Assembly: GCF_002105535.1 (NCBI RefSeq)
Contig: NZ_CP015848.1
Location: forward strand, 1,759,191-1,823,190
DNA: 64,000 bases
From: Magnetospirillum sp. ME-1
GTDB taxonomy: Bacteria > Pseudomonadota > Alphaproteobacteria > Rhodospirillales > Magnetospirillaceae
Direction of reading: 5' to 3'
The notes beneath the pieces were generated by a model, which was not told where the DNA came from, searched no databases, and saw only the letters and a program-made list of their open reading frames with translations. Below are positions 1 through 11,039 of the stretch, one piece after another. Each line of letters begins with the position of its first letter. Within the stretch, counting starts at the first letter, position 1. A program made the translations under genes and the position numbers.

Positions 1-371
1 ATGTTGAAGTCCTTGCGGTAGCTGGTGGTGGCGCCCACCGCTTCGTCGACCACCAGGCCCAGGACGGCGGCGCCGCCGGTGAAGACGATGAAGGCGGTAT
101 TGCCCCACAGCCAGCCGCTGCCCCCCGCATTCAGGGTGTTGACGGTGCGCCTGAAGCCCGGGGCCTCGCAGGTGACGGTGATGGGGGCCGCCTTGTGCGG
201 CAATTGCACCTGGGCCGGAGTGACGATGTCGGCGGAAAAGCCGTCGCCACTCAGATGGCAGCGGGCCCCGGCCGGCTGGGTGGCGATGTTGACCTCCGAC
301 GACGGGCCGTTGACCATGGAGGCGCATCCGGCCGCCAGCAAAGCGGCCGAAACCGCGCAGAAATGCTTCAC
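1..371 (-). CDS. putative lipoprotein, 3' end outside window
   Basis: The protein starts VKHFCAVSAALLAAGCAS, a short signal peptide ending in a lipobox (LAAGC), so it should be a lipid-anchored envelope protein. The visible 123 residues hold a stretch resembling a PEGA-like beta domain (EVNIATQPAGARCHL) and then a glycine-rich hydrophobic segment near VFTGGAAVLGLVV. The gene runs off the left edge, so its C-terminus is unknown. The start chosen is GTG at 371, whose first bases overlap the TGA of the upstream gene (GTGA), a sign of translational coupling to the MBL/cNMP gene. It is the last visible gene of the minus-strand signalling operon. Function is unknown; an envelope partner of the FecR, CHASE2 and CHAT proteins is an inference from position only. 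Confidence 0.7.
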   Translation of the reverse strand, partial: MKHFCAVSAALLAAGCASMVNGPSSEVNIATQPAGARCHLSGDGFSADIVTPAQVQLPHKAAPITVTCEAPGFRRTVNTLNAGGSGWLWGNTAFIVFTGGAAVLGLVVDEAVGATTSYRKDFN

Positions 372-2584
372 GACGGGACTCCCGCGTCCTGCCGCTGGGA
401 GGAGAAGATGCGCTGGCGGCGCTGGTACAATTCCAGCAGCTTCCACCGCGCCACCGGGATGTCGCGCACCATGGAGCCCGGCACCAGCAGCAATTCGCTG
501 CGCATGGCCGCCACCAGACGCCCCTGCCCGGCCTGGGAGAACAGGACCTCGGATTCGTTCAAAGGCTCGCCGATGCCGCAATATTCGACCACGGCGCCGT
601 CCATATGACGGTCGAGACGGCCGTCTCGGACCATGAAGACGAAGTCCTGGCCGGTCATGTCGATCTCCTCGCCGGTGGCGAGGTAATAGGGCTGGCAGGT
701 CTCGGCGATGCGCACCTCGGTGAGGTTGGACAGGCTTTCGCCAAACAGCCAGGTGTGATTGAAGAAATTCCTGAGATCGGCAAGGCGCGAGATGCGCTCG
801 CTCATCTCGTTGCGCTCGACGAAGCTGCGGTACAGCCCGGACGGGATCTTCAGCGCGCGCACGAAGCTGAGCGCCCGGTAGGTCTCGAACGACGGCTCGC
901 CCGACAGGGCGTAGGACTCGCCGATCATGGCACCGGCCGAAAGCATGGCGGTCTGGTCGGAATCGGGCTCGATGGTCTCCACCAGTCCCGTCAGGATCAG
1001 GTGGACGTCGTCGCAATAGCTGCCTTCGCGCAGCAGGATGGTTTCCGGGTTGAAAGTCACCACCGGGTGGTTGAGCAGAATGCGGATCTGATGCTCGGGC
1101 ACGCCCAGGAAGTACTCGGCCAGATAGCCGTGGGCGGCGCGCAGGCGGTATTCCTGGTAGGACGGGATCAGGGCGTCCACGGTGCCGAAGGGCGCGCCCG
1201 AGCCGATGCTCTTCTGCGCCTTGGTAAGCTGAAGGGCGGTGTGGGACAGGATGATCTTTTCCGACTTGTCCTCGCGGAAATCCTCGGCGCAGCCATGGAT
1301 CAGGCCGCCGCCGATATCCAGCTTCTTGACGTCGGCGGGGACCAGATAATCCTCGCGCACCTGGACCATCAGCTCGCTGCTGATGCCGTGGCGGGTCTCG
1401 TCGTCGTCCACCATCTGCCCCAGCACGTCCAGCGACACGATGTCGGCCATGTGGGCGTAGGAGCGGAACCCGTCCTCCCACGGGGTGCGGAAATGAAAGA
1501 CGGTGGTCTCCACCGGATGGGGCGAGAAGATGGGGCGCACCTCCAGCCCGTCGATATCGTTCCACACGCCCAGTTGCAGGTCGCAGATCTCGAAATATTC
1601 ACCGAACGAGTCTTCGCCGATATTGGTCAGCGCCGCCAGCTTCTTGGCCACCGAGGAGCGCACCGCCGGCAGAGCGTAGTACTTGATGCGGTGGTCGGCG
1701 CGGAACAGGGTGGTCAGGCCGCAGAAATGGTCGTCGTGGCAATGGGTGTGGAAGATGCCCTCCACCTCCTGCACGCCGATGCCCAGCGCCTGCAGCGCCG
1801 AATGGATGTTGGGGCCGGCGTCGATCAGGTAGATCTTGCCCTGGAACATCAGGATGGAGGACATGGCGGCCCGTTCCGGGTCCCAGCCGTCGCCTTCGCC
1901 CGAATGGACCACCGAGAAGTACTCGCGCTCCAGGTCGTGGTAGCCCAGGTGGTAGGGCGTCTCGTAGGTGCGGCCCGCCCCCAGGTTGAGGTCGACCATG
2001 ACCGTTTCGTCTGCGTATGCAAACTCGAAGACGTTGACCTCCAGACGCCGCACCGTCACCCCACCGGGCAGGATGGCCGCGCCGTCGCCGATGATGCAGG
2101 TGTCGAGCAGATCCTGGGGCGGGCGAATCGCCCCGAAGGCGAAGCGCAGCTTCATGCGCATCCATTCGGCGGCCATGTCGGGCGGCACCTGGGCGGCGAT
2201 CAACTCCTCTTCCGACAGCAGGCCGTAATTGCCGCGCATGACGTATTCCATCTGCGCCTCGACCTGCTGGGCCAGGCCCATCAGCAAAGGCTTGCGCCCC
2301 GAGCAATTGGGATGGCCGGGAATGATCATTCCCTGGCGGTAGAGCATCTGCAGGATGGGAAATTCCGACAGATTGGAGAACGCGCCGTTCTGCAGCGGCA
2401 CGTCGGACAGCAGGATGGCGTTGGGGCCGGTCTCGAACGTCACCCCGGCCCGTTCGGTGGGAACGATCAGGCCGCGCTTGATCAGATGCTTGACGCTGTC
2501 GGCGGGACAGCCGCACAGGACGCGCAGATCCGCTTCCGGGACCTCGACCCAGCTTATACCCGACGATACAGCAACGACCCGCAT
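368..2584 (-). CDS. MBL-fold metallohydrolase with cyclic-nucleotide-binding domain
   Basis: This 738-residue protein has a central metallo-beta-lactamase fold with the metal motif HTHCHDDH and further candidate ligands downstream. After it comes a cNMP-binding domain: a barrel starting near ETILLREGSY, and a phosphate-cassette-like segment GAMIGESYALSG. A second, weaker barrel-like repeat (YLATGEEIDMTG) lies near the C-terminus. No signal peptide or membrane segment is seen, so it is probably cytoplasmic. The start at 2584 is preceded by a strong GGGGGGAAG ribosome site; longer in-frame starts lack one. It follows a cyclase and a CHAT gene in the same operon, so it is the obvious candidate reader of the cyclase product. 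The substrate of the hydrolase part is not known; it could be a nuclease, a phosphodiesterase or another hydrolase. Confidence 0.82.
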   Translation of the reverse strand: MRVVAVSSGISWVEVPEADLRVLCGCPADSVKHLIKRGLIVPTERAGVTFETGPNAILLSDVPLQNGAFSNLSEFPILQMLYRQGMIIPGHPNCSGRKPLLMGLAQQVEAQMEYVMRGNYGLLSEEELIAAQVPPDMAAEWMRMKLRFAFGAIRPPQDLLDTCIIGDGAAILPGGVTVRRLEVNVFEFAYADETVMVDLNLGAGRTYETPYHLGYHDLEREYFSVVHSGEGDGWDPERAAMSSILMFQGKIYLIDAGPNIHSALQALGIGVQEVEGIFHTHCHDDHFCGLTTLFRADHRIKYYALPAVRSSVAKKLAALTNIGEDSFGEYFEICDLQLGVWNDIDGLEVRPIFSPHPVETTVFHFRTPWEDGFRSYAHMADIVSLDVLGQMVDDDETRHGISSELMVQVREDYLVPADVKKLDIGGGLIHGCAEDFREDKSEKIILSHTALQLTKAQKSIGSGAPFGTVDALIPSYQEYRLRAAHGYLAEYFLGVPEHQIRILLNHPVVTFNPETILLREGSYCDDVHLILTGLVETIEPDSDQTAMLSAGAMIGESYALSGEPSFETYRALSFVRALKIPSGLYRSFVERNEMSERISRLADLRNFFNHTWLFGESLSNLTEVRIAETCQPYYLATGEEIDMTGQDFVFMVRDGRLDRHMDGAVVEYCGIGEPLNESEVLFSQAGQGRLVAAMRSELLLVPGSMVRDIPVARWKLLELYQRRQRIFSSQRQDAGVPS

Positions 2585-2646
2585 GCGGCTTCCCCCCACA
2601 GGACCGCGTTCCGGTTTTGGCTGTGAATGACGCCCGACTTTCGCCA

Positions 2647-5600
2647 TCAACCACCAACCATGAAGAATGCCGACCAGATGTACGGCATGCTCCACTGGCT
2701 GTTGCGCAACATTTCCAGCTGAGCCTCCCGCAAGGCATCATGAGGAGTCTTGCCCGCCAGAAGCCTTTTGTAAAGAGCCGCCATCAAGGTCTGGGTTCCG
2801 GCGTCGCTGACTTCCCACAGGGAAGACACCACCGACTGGGCCCCCGCCTCCTGGAACGAGCGCCTCAAGCCATAGACGCCCTCGCCCTCGTGGACCTCGC
2901 CCAGGCCGGTTTCGCAGGCCGACAGGATGGCCAGCTTGGTGCCGGTGAGATCGAGGCCCAGCACCTCCAGCGCGGTGAGCACGCCATCGTTGTCGGTATC
3001 GATGTCGCCCAGCACCTGGGCGTTGGAGTTGATGCCGGCAAAGGCCAGGCCGGCGCGCAGCAGCGGATTGTCGCCGGGCGGCGGGAACTGGAAGTCCGAG
3101 GAGCGCTGCAGTTTCAACAGGCGCTTCCTCAGCGTATCGTCGGCCTTGAGGAAGAAGCCGTGGGTGGCGATATGCAGCACCTCGGGCGGCTCGTTCATCT
3201 CGCGCAGCACTTTTTCCTGGGCGGCGGCCTTGGAGTAGATGTTGGTGGGCTTGCCCTGGCTCTCCACCGTCTTGACGATCAGCTGGCCTTCCTTCTCGGC
3301 GCCGGGCAGCGGGTCGAACTTCAGGCCGCGCATGCCGCTCATGCCGCGCACCGCCGACTGGACGTCGTTGCCGGCCGAGCGCGACCGCGCCTTTTCCAGG
3401 GTCGCCTTGCCGGTCACTTCCTCGGTGTTGTAGTCGGGGCCGGCATTGATCAGATAGCCGCCCTTGGCCGCCGGAATGGACGACGGCAGCAGGTCGCGGC
3501 TGGAATTCAGGACATGCAGGTCGACCCGCTCGATCAGGTACTTACGGTTGGGCTCCACCAGGGCGCTGATGGGCAGGATGTTCAGCATGCCGTCGGGAAT
3601 GACGTAGACCTTCTTGCGCCCGCCCAGCGCACGGTCCAGCGGCTGCCACACCTGCTTGTGGACCTGCTGGCCGATATCGAGGAGATCGTCCATGTCGATC
3701 TCTTCGTTCTGGATCTCGGTGCGGTACTTGACGATGGCCTCGTCGATGGTCTTGAGCGAATCGTACTTCACCAGACCATAGACGGGATTGTCGCCATCCT
3801 TGCGTAGCGTGGCGGCCACCAGCTTCTGGCTGCCGTCCTCGCCGTAGATGAAGAAGTCGACCACCACGGATTCGGCCGGCAGCGCCTTGACCAGATCGTC
3901 CAGCGCGATGGCCGCCACCGAATGCTGGAAGCGGGTGGAGGCGCGTCCCAGCGCGCCCTGAAGGTCGTTGATCTTCTCTTCCAGGCCGTTGATGACTTCG
4001 ACGTGGTTGTCCTTGGTTTCCTCGGTGGGCCCCGACAGGGTCAGCGCGGCGAGGCGCTTTCTCACCTCGGCCAGTTCCTCGGTCAGCTTGGTCAGCTCGG
4101 GATCGCGCGATAGCCGCGTCACCTGCTGGATCTCCGACGCCACCTTGAGCAGCATGCCCTTGCGGTTGAGGCTGATTTCCATCAGCGCCTTGCCGGCGGT
4201 GGGCTCGTCCAGCTTGGTCAGCAGCGCCACGTAAGCCGCCAGTTCGGGGGCGTGCAGGCGGACATAGCCTTCGCGGGCGTTGTCGCCGGTGACGTAGAGC
4301 ACCCGGTTGAGGAATTCGGTGCGGCGCTTGAAGGTGGTCTGGCGGGTGGCGAAGGCCGACTTGAGATCGCCCATGTCCTCCTGCACCGAGGCCAGGGTGT
4401 TCAGGGTCTCGAAGGTGTAGGGATGGCTCGGCCCCAGCGACGCCTCGTCGCCGGCCAGGGTCTTGGTCAGAAGGGCGCCGGCCTCCTTCAGCTTCTTCTG
4501 GGTGCGGTACAGCGCCGCCAGGTCGTGCATGGACCGCAGCGTGTCCAGATGCTTCTCGCCCAGTACCGAGCGCCGTCCGGCCAGCGCGGTGTCGAAGGCC
4601 TTCTCCGCCTCAATCAGCTTGCCCTGGCGATGCAGGGCGCGAGCCAGGTTGTTCAGCGCCTTCAAGGTGTTCTGGTGCCTGGGCCCATAGGCCTTGACCC
4701 AGGCCTCGTGCACCGTCTTGAACATGGGCGCCGCCCGGTCGTACTCGCCCTTCAGCATGTAGAGATAGGCGAGATTGTTGGTGGCGGCGATGGTGTCGGG
4801 ATGCTTGGGCCCGATGGTCTTGCCGAACACGGTGATGACGCTCTGGTACAGCGGTTCGGCCTTGTCGAACACGCCCTGGCTTTCATAGAGCAGGGCCAGA
4901 TTGTTCATGGTGGTGAGCGTCGCCGGATGGGTCTCGCCGAAGGCCTTGCGCCCGCCGTCCAGCGCGCCCCTTAAGAAAGGCTCGGCCCGCTCGTAGATGC
5001 CCTCCTTCTCGAGAATCTCGCCCACGTTGTTGGCGGCGATCACCGTCGAGCGGTGCTCGTTGCCCAGCACCTTGCGGTAGCGTTCCCACGCGTCGGTGAA
5101 GGTCTTTTCCGCCTCCAGCAGGCGGCCCTGCTTGCGGTAGATGGAGGCCAGCGAGGACAGCGCCGCCACGGTGTTGGGATGGGCGGCGCCCAGCGCCTGG
5201 GTCTGGGCGTCCAGAACCTCCTTGGCCATCTTCTCGGCGGCGTCGTACTCGCCGCGGTCGTCGAGAACGTCGGCCAGATCGCCCTTGGCCGACAGCAGGT
5301 TCGGCTGGTCGCCCGCCGCCTGGGCGTCGCGTACCACGGATTCCAGCATCGCCTGCGATTCCGGCAGGCGGCCCTGGCGGTGATAGAGCCCGCCGGCCTC
5401 GATGCGGGTGGTCAGGCTGAGCGGGTCGGCGGGCGCCACCGCCAGCTTCTGGATGGAAACCGCCTGATCCAGCAGGGTGGCGGCCGCAACGTAGTCGCCC
5501 TGGGCGCGCTTGAAGGCGCCCTGTTGCGCCAGGCAGCGCGAGAACTCGCCGTGGGCCTCGCCATAGACCTTGCGGCTGGCCGAACAGGCGGACTCCAGCA

Positions 5601-6303
5601 GCTTGTCGGCATCCTTGGCCTTGGACGCGTTGACCTGGGCGCGGGCCAGGGCCAGCTGCAGGCTGATGGTCTGGGGATGGGCGGCGCCCAGCCCGGTGGC
5701 GGACGCCTTGGCCGCCCACTCATAGATCTTCGCCGCCTCGCCGAACTTGGCCTGGGAGGAATAGAGCCCGGCCAGGGCCTGTTGCACCTTGACCGTTTCG
5801 GGGTGGGCGTCGCCCAGCGACGCCTGGGACAGCTTCACCGCCAATTGGTAATTGGCCTCGGATTCCTCGATCTTGCCGGCCAGCTGCTGCAGGGCGGCCA
5901 GGTCGGTGGCGCTGATGATGGTGGCCAGATGGCCCTCGCCCAGATTGTCCTTGGCGATGGACAGCGCCTGGGCCGCCTCCTCGATGGCCTTGGGCAGATC
6001 GCCGCCGCCCGCCGAGGCGATGGCCTGCTGGTGGGTGCGGTTCCACAGCATGGCGGCGCGCTGTTTCGCCTGGGGCACGCCGGACGCCGCCTGCTGCTTC
6101 TCGGCCACCCAGGCGGGCAGCGTCGAACGGGCCTTGGTGATCTCGGCCCCCAGGCGCTGGACGTCGGCCGACTTGCCGGCGGCCATGGCGTCGCGCGCCT
6201 GGCCGATCAGGTCGTCGGCGGATTGGGCCAGGGCCGGAGAGGCGGCGATCAGCACCGCCAAAGCGGCGCCACTCAGCAACGTCAAGGCACGCGAAGCCAT
6301 CAT
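2647..6303 (-). CDS. exported TPR-repeat CHAT-domain (caspase-like) protein
   Basis: The 1218-residue product begins with a signal peptide (MMASRALTLLSGAALAVLIA, cleavage after ALAQ). Residues from about 30 to 700 are many tetratricopeptide repeats with the kinesin-light-chain-like pattern HPxTxxxLxNLAxLYxxQG. A helical linker follows, and the last ~330 residues are a CHAT domain, the caspase/HetF-related peptidase family. The catalytic pair is visible: His in ATHGFF (about residue 1048) and Cys in SACETG (about 1130), so the protease is probably active. The start at 6303 has an AGAGAGGG ribosome site. TPRs usually bind partner proteins. Because it has a signal peptide it should act in the periplasm, next to the FecR and CHASE2 sensor parts encoded upstream. 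Target unknown. Confidence 0.88.
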   Translation of the reverse strand: MMASRALTLLSGAALAVLIAASPALAQSADDLIGQARDAMAAGKSADVQRLGAEITKARSTLPAWVAEKQQAASGVPQAKQRAAMLWNRTHQQAIASAGGGDLPKAIEEAAQALSIAKDNLGEGHLATIISATDLAALQQLAGKIEESEANYQLAVKLSQASLGDAHPETVKVQQALAGLYSSQAKFGEAAKIYEWAAKASATGLGAAHPQTISLQLALARAQVNASKAKDADKLLESACSASRKVYGEAHGEFSRCLAQQGAFKRAQGDYVAAATLLDQAVSIQKLAVAPADPLSLTTRIEAGGLYHRQGRLPESQAMLESVVRDAQAAGDQPNLLSAKGDLADVLDDRGEYDAAEKMAKEVLDAQTQALGAAHPNTVAALSSLASIYRKQGRLLEAEKTFTDAWERYRKVLGNEHRSTVIAANNVGEILEKEGIYERAEPFLRGALDGGRKAFGETHPATLTTMNNLALLYESQGVFDKAEPLYQSVITVFGKTIGPKHPDTIAATNNLAYLYMLKGEYDRAAPMFKTVHEAWVKAYGPRHQNTLKALNNLARALHRQGKLIEAEKAFDTALAGRRSVLGEKHLDTLRSMHDLAALYRTQKKLKEAGALLTKTLAGDEASLGPSHPYTFETLNTLASVQEDMGDLKSAFATRQTTFKRRTEFLNRVLYVTGDNAREGYVRLHAPELAAYVALLTKLDEPTAGKALMEISLNRKGMLLKVASEIQQVTRLSRDPELTKLTEELAEVRKRLAALTLSGPTEETKDNHVEVINGLEEKINDLQGALGRASTRFQHSVAAIALDDLVKALPAESVVVDFFIYGEDGSQKLVAATLRKDGDNPVYGLVKYDSLKTIDEAIVKYRTEIQNEEIDMDDLLDIGQQVHKQVWQPLDRALGGRKKVYVIPDGMLNILPISALVEPNRKYLIERVDLHVLNSSRDLLPSSIPAAKGGYLINAGPDYNTEEVTGKATLEKARSRSAGNDVQSAVRGMSGMRGLKFDPLPGAEKEGQLIVKTVESQGKPTNIYSKAAAQEKVLREMNEPPEVLHIATHGFFLKADDTLRKRLLKLQRSSDFQFPPPGDNPLLRAGLAFAGINSNAQVLGDIDTDNDGVLTALEVLGLDLTGTKLAILSACETGLGEVHEGEGVYGLRRSFQEAGAQSVVSSLWEVSDAGTQTLMAALYKRLLAGKTPHDALREAQLEMLRNSQWSMPYIWSAFFMVGG

Positions 6304-6355
6304 TGAACCCTCTCTCTTGTGCCGCCGGCCATTCCCCAATGCCCGATAGTGACGG

Positions 6356-8419
6356 CTAGCTCTTTTCCTTGTGGGTGTAGACGCCGTCCCAATCCGACCC
6401 CGGCGGTTCCTCCATGAAATGCTCGATGCGGGCGAGATAGGTCTTGTAGATCACCCGTTCGGGGTCGGCATTGTGCAATTCCTGGAAGGCCATCCGGGCG
6501 GCATCCCACTTCTGCTCGCGGAACATGGTCAGTGCCGCCAGGTGCCTGGACAGGGCCGCCACCGTCTCGGCATCCACCTCGCCCTCGAAGCCCAGGGGCT
6601 CGTACAGACGGACCGGGGTGTCCTTGCCCTTCACCCGCACCAGATCGATCTCGCGGCTGATCAGGCCGGGAACCGCCGCCTGGGTGTATTCGGTGACCAT
6701 CATGTTGACGCCGTACTGCTTGGTCAGGCTTTCGACGCGCGACCCCAGGTTGACGGCATCGCCCAGCACCGTATAGGCCATGCGGAAGTCGGATCCCATG
6801 TTGCCCACATTCATGATGCCGGTGTTGAGCCCGATGCCCACCTTGATGGGCTTCCAGCCGCGCGCGATGAAGTCGTCCTTCAGCTCGTCCATCTTCCTGA
6901 CCATGCCCAGCGCCGCCTGGACGGCGTGGCGGGCGTGGTCGGCATCGTGGAGCGGGGCGCCCCAGAAGGCCATGATGGCGTCGCCCATGTATTTGTCGAT
7001 GGTGCCGCGGTGATCGTGGATCACGTGGGTCATGGGGCTGAGGAAGGCGTTCATCAGCACGGTCAATTCCTGCGGCGCCAGGCCTTCGGAAATGGTGGTG
7101 AAGCCGCGCACGTCCGAGAACAGCACGGTCATCTCGCGCGATTCGCCGCCCACCGTCACCTGCTGGCCGGTCTTGTTCATCTCGGCCACCAGTTCCGGCG
7201 GGATGTACTGGCCGAAGGTCTTGGCGATCTGCTGCTTCTGATTGCGCTCGATCATGTACTGGCGGAACTCCACCAGCAGATAGGACAGGATCAGCGCGAG
7301 CACGGCATAGGACATGGACACCACCACGCCCAGATTCACGTACAGCGCGCTGCCCGCCAGGATGAAGCCCAGCCCCAAGGCCACCACGAACATGCCGCGC
7401 AGCAGCGGCCGGGTGAGATAGAGCGACAGCAGGATCATGGCCAGCATCAAGGCCAGGGGCGGCACGGCATCCATCACCGGGCTGGCGGCGCGCAAGGGTG
7501 CCCCCTTGAGGATCGAACTGATGGAATCGGCGATGATCTCCACCCCGTAGACCATGCCCACGGGGGTATCGAACCAGTCGTGCGACACCTCGGAGGTGTC
7601 GCCCAGCACGACGATCTTGTCCTTCACCCAGAATTCCAGCTCGGCCAGCTCGCGCTCATCCAGCTGCGAGATGTCGAGGAATTCAAGAGCGGAGAGGCCC
7701 GCCGACTGGCTGAGGAAGCGCGTGCCGGTGGGCAGCGGCGGAAAATCGATATAGAGCTTGTTCTGATGATCCAGCGGTACCTTGAGATCGCCCAGGATCA
7801 GGGTATTGCCGTCCAGCTTTGGCTCGACGCCCAGGAACATGGCGGCCGCCTTGACCGCAAAGGGCCAGCCTCCCTTCTCGCCGGTCATCTCGGGGAAGAC
7901 CTTGAGGCGCGACAAGGTGGTGACGATCTTGGAATTGGACTGGATGTTCGTGTAGGCGCTGGCCGAAGCGGCGTCCAGCGCGGTGGTGGGATAGTTGATC
8001 TTGACGAACTTGCCGTCCCGGAACTCGCCCTGGGCCACCAGCAGGGTATTGCCCGCGTCGGCCAGCGCCTTGGCCAGGGCCGGGTCCTCGTTGTACGAGG
8101 AGGGGAAGTCCATCAGCATGTCGACGGCGATGACCTTGGCGCCCAGCGCCTTCAGGTTGGTCACCATGGCGCCGATGTCGGTGCGCCTGAGCGGAAAGCT
8201 CTTATAGGCCTTGAAGAACGCCTCGTCGGTGTTGACCACCACCACTTCGGGCGAAACGGCCAGCTTCTTGGCATCGCCATAGGCCAGCCGCAGCTGGTGC
8301 CGGAAGGACAGCGTCTGGTCCTCCAACAGGGCGAACCACTCGAAGTGCTGCGCGGGGATAGCGACCAGGAAGAGGATGAGGGTGAAGAGAATGTCGTATC
8401 GCTTGGTCATTCCGCTCAT
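6356..8419 (-). CDS. CHASE2-domain class III adenylate/guanylate cyclase
   Basis: The 687-residue protein has an N-terminal membrane segment (FTLILFLVAIPA), an extracytoplasmic CHASE2 sensor domain (about residues 40-320), three further membrane helices (near 325-395) and a C-terminal class III nucleotide cyclase domain. The cyclase shows both metal aspartates (FSDVRGFT and KYMGDAIM), and the transition-state Asn and Arg in GDAVNLGSRVE, so it should be catalytically competent. The Lys in DKYMGD is the usual base-recognition lysine and favours ATP, but GTP cannot be excluded. The start at 8419 has a GGGGAG ribosome site; a longer form starting at 8437 is less likely. It lies between a FecR-domain gene and a CHAT gene on the same strand. 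It likely senses an envelope signal and makes a cyclic nucleotide for the MBL/cNMP protein. Confidence 0.88.
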   Translation of the reverse strand: MSGMTKRYDILFTLILFLVAIPAQHFEWFALLEDQTLSFRHQLRLAYGDAKKLAVSPEVVVVNTDEAFFKAYKSFPLRRTDIGAMVTNLKALGAKVIAVDMLMDFPSSYNEDPALAKALADAGNTLLVAQGEFRDGKFVKINYPTTALDAASASAYTNIQSNSKIVTTLSRLKVFPEMTGEKGGWPFAVKAAAMFLGVEPKLDGNTLILGDLKVPLDHQNKLYIDFPPLPTGTRFLSQSAGLSALEFLDISQLDERELAELEFWVKDKIVVLGDTSEVSHDWFDTPVGMVYGVEIIADSISSILKGAPLRAASPVMDAVPPLALMLAMILLSLYLTRPLLRGMFVVALGLGFILAGSALYVNLGVVVSMSYAVLALILSYLLVEFRQYMIERNQKQQIAKTFGQYIPPELVAEMNKTGQQVTVGGESREMTVLFSDVRGFTTISEGLAPQELTVLMNAFLSPMTHVIHDHRGTIDKYMGDAIMAFWGAPLHDADHARHAVQAALGMVRKMDELKDDFIARGWKPIKVGIGLNTGIMNVGNMGSDFRMAYTVLGDAVNLGSRVESLTKQYGVNMMVTEYTQAAVPGLISREIDLVRVKGKDTPVRLYEPLGFEGEVDAETVAALSRHLAALTMFREQKWDAARMAFQELHNADPERVIYKTYLARIEHFMEEPPGSDWDGVYTHKEKS

Positions 8420-8477
8420 GGCGCTCCCCGGAATCAAGAAGGGCGCCCTCCTCGCGGAAGAGGGCGCCCCGTAAAGG

Positions 8478-10878
<2,401 letters not shown>

Positions 10879-11039
10879 CCCCCCAACATCGCGCCCTCCC
10901 GCCCAACTTGCAAGTGTGCGGGAATTAACCGCTGCGAAACGTTGAAATGTCAGTATGAATGCGGTGTGGGCTTCACTCGGCCCGCATTTCCGGGTTAAGT
11001 GATGTCCGGGGGAGCAACAGGCTCCGCCGCGCAAGCGGG

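Noticed and set aside
605..2626. Long plus-strand open frame of 673 codons opposite the MBL/cNMP gene
   Set aside because: It is the antisense of a clearly recognised gene; its composition (rich in His, Gln, Gly, Asp) is that of a shadow frame in high-GC DNA and it has no ribosome site.
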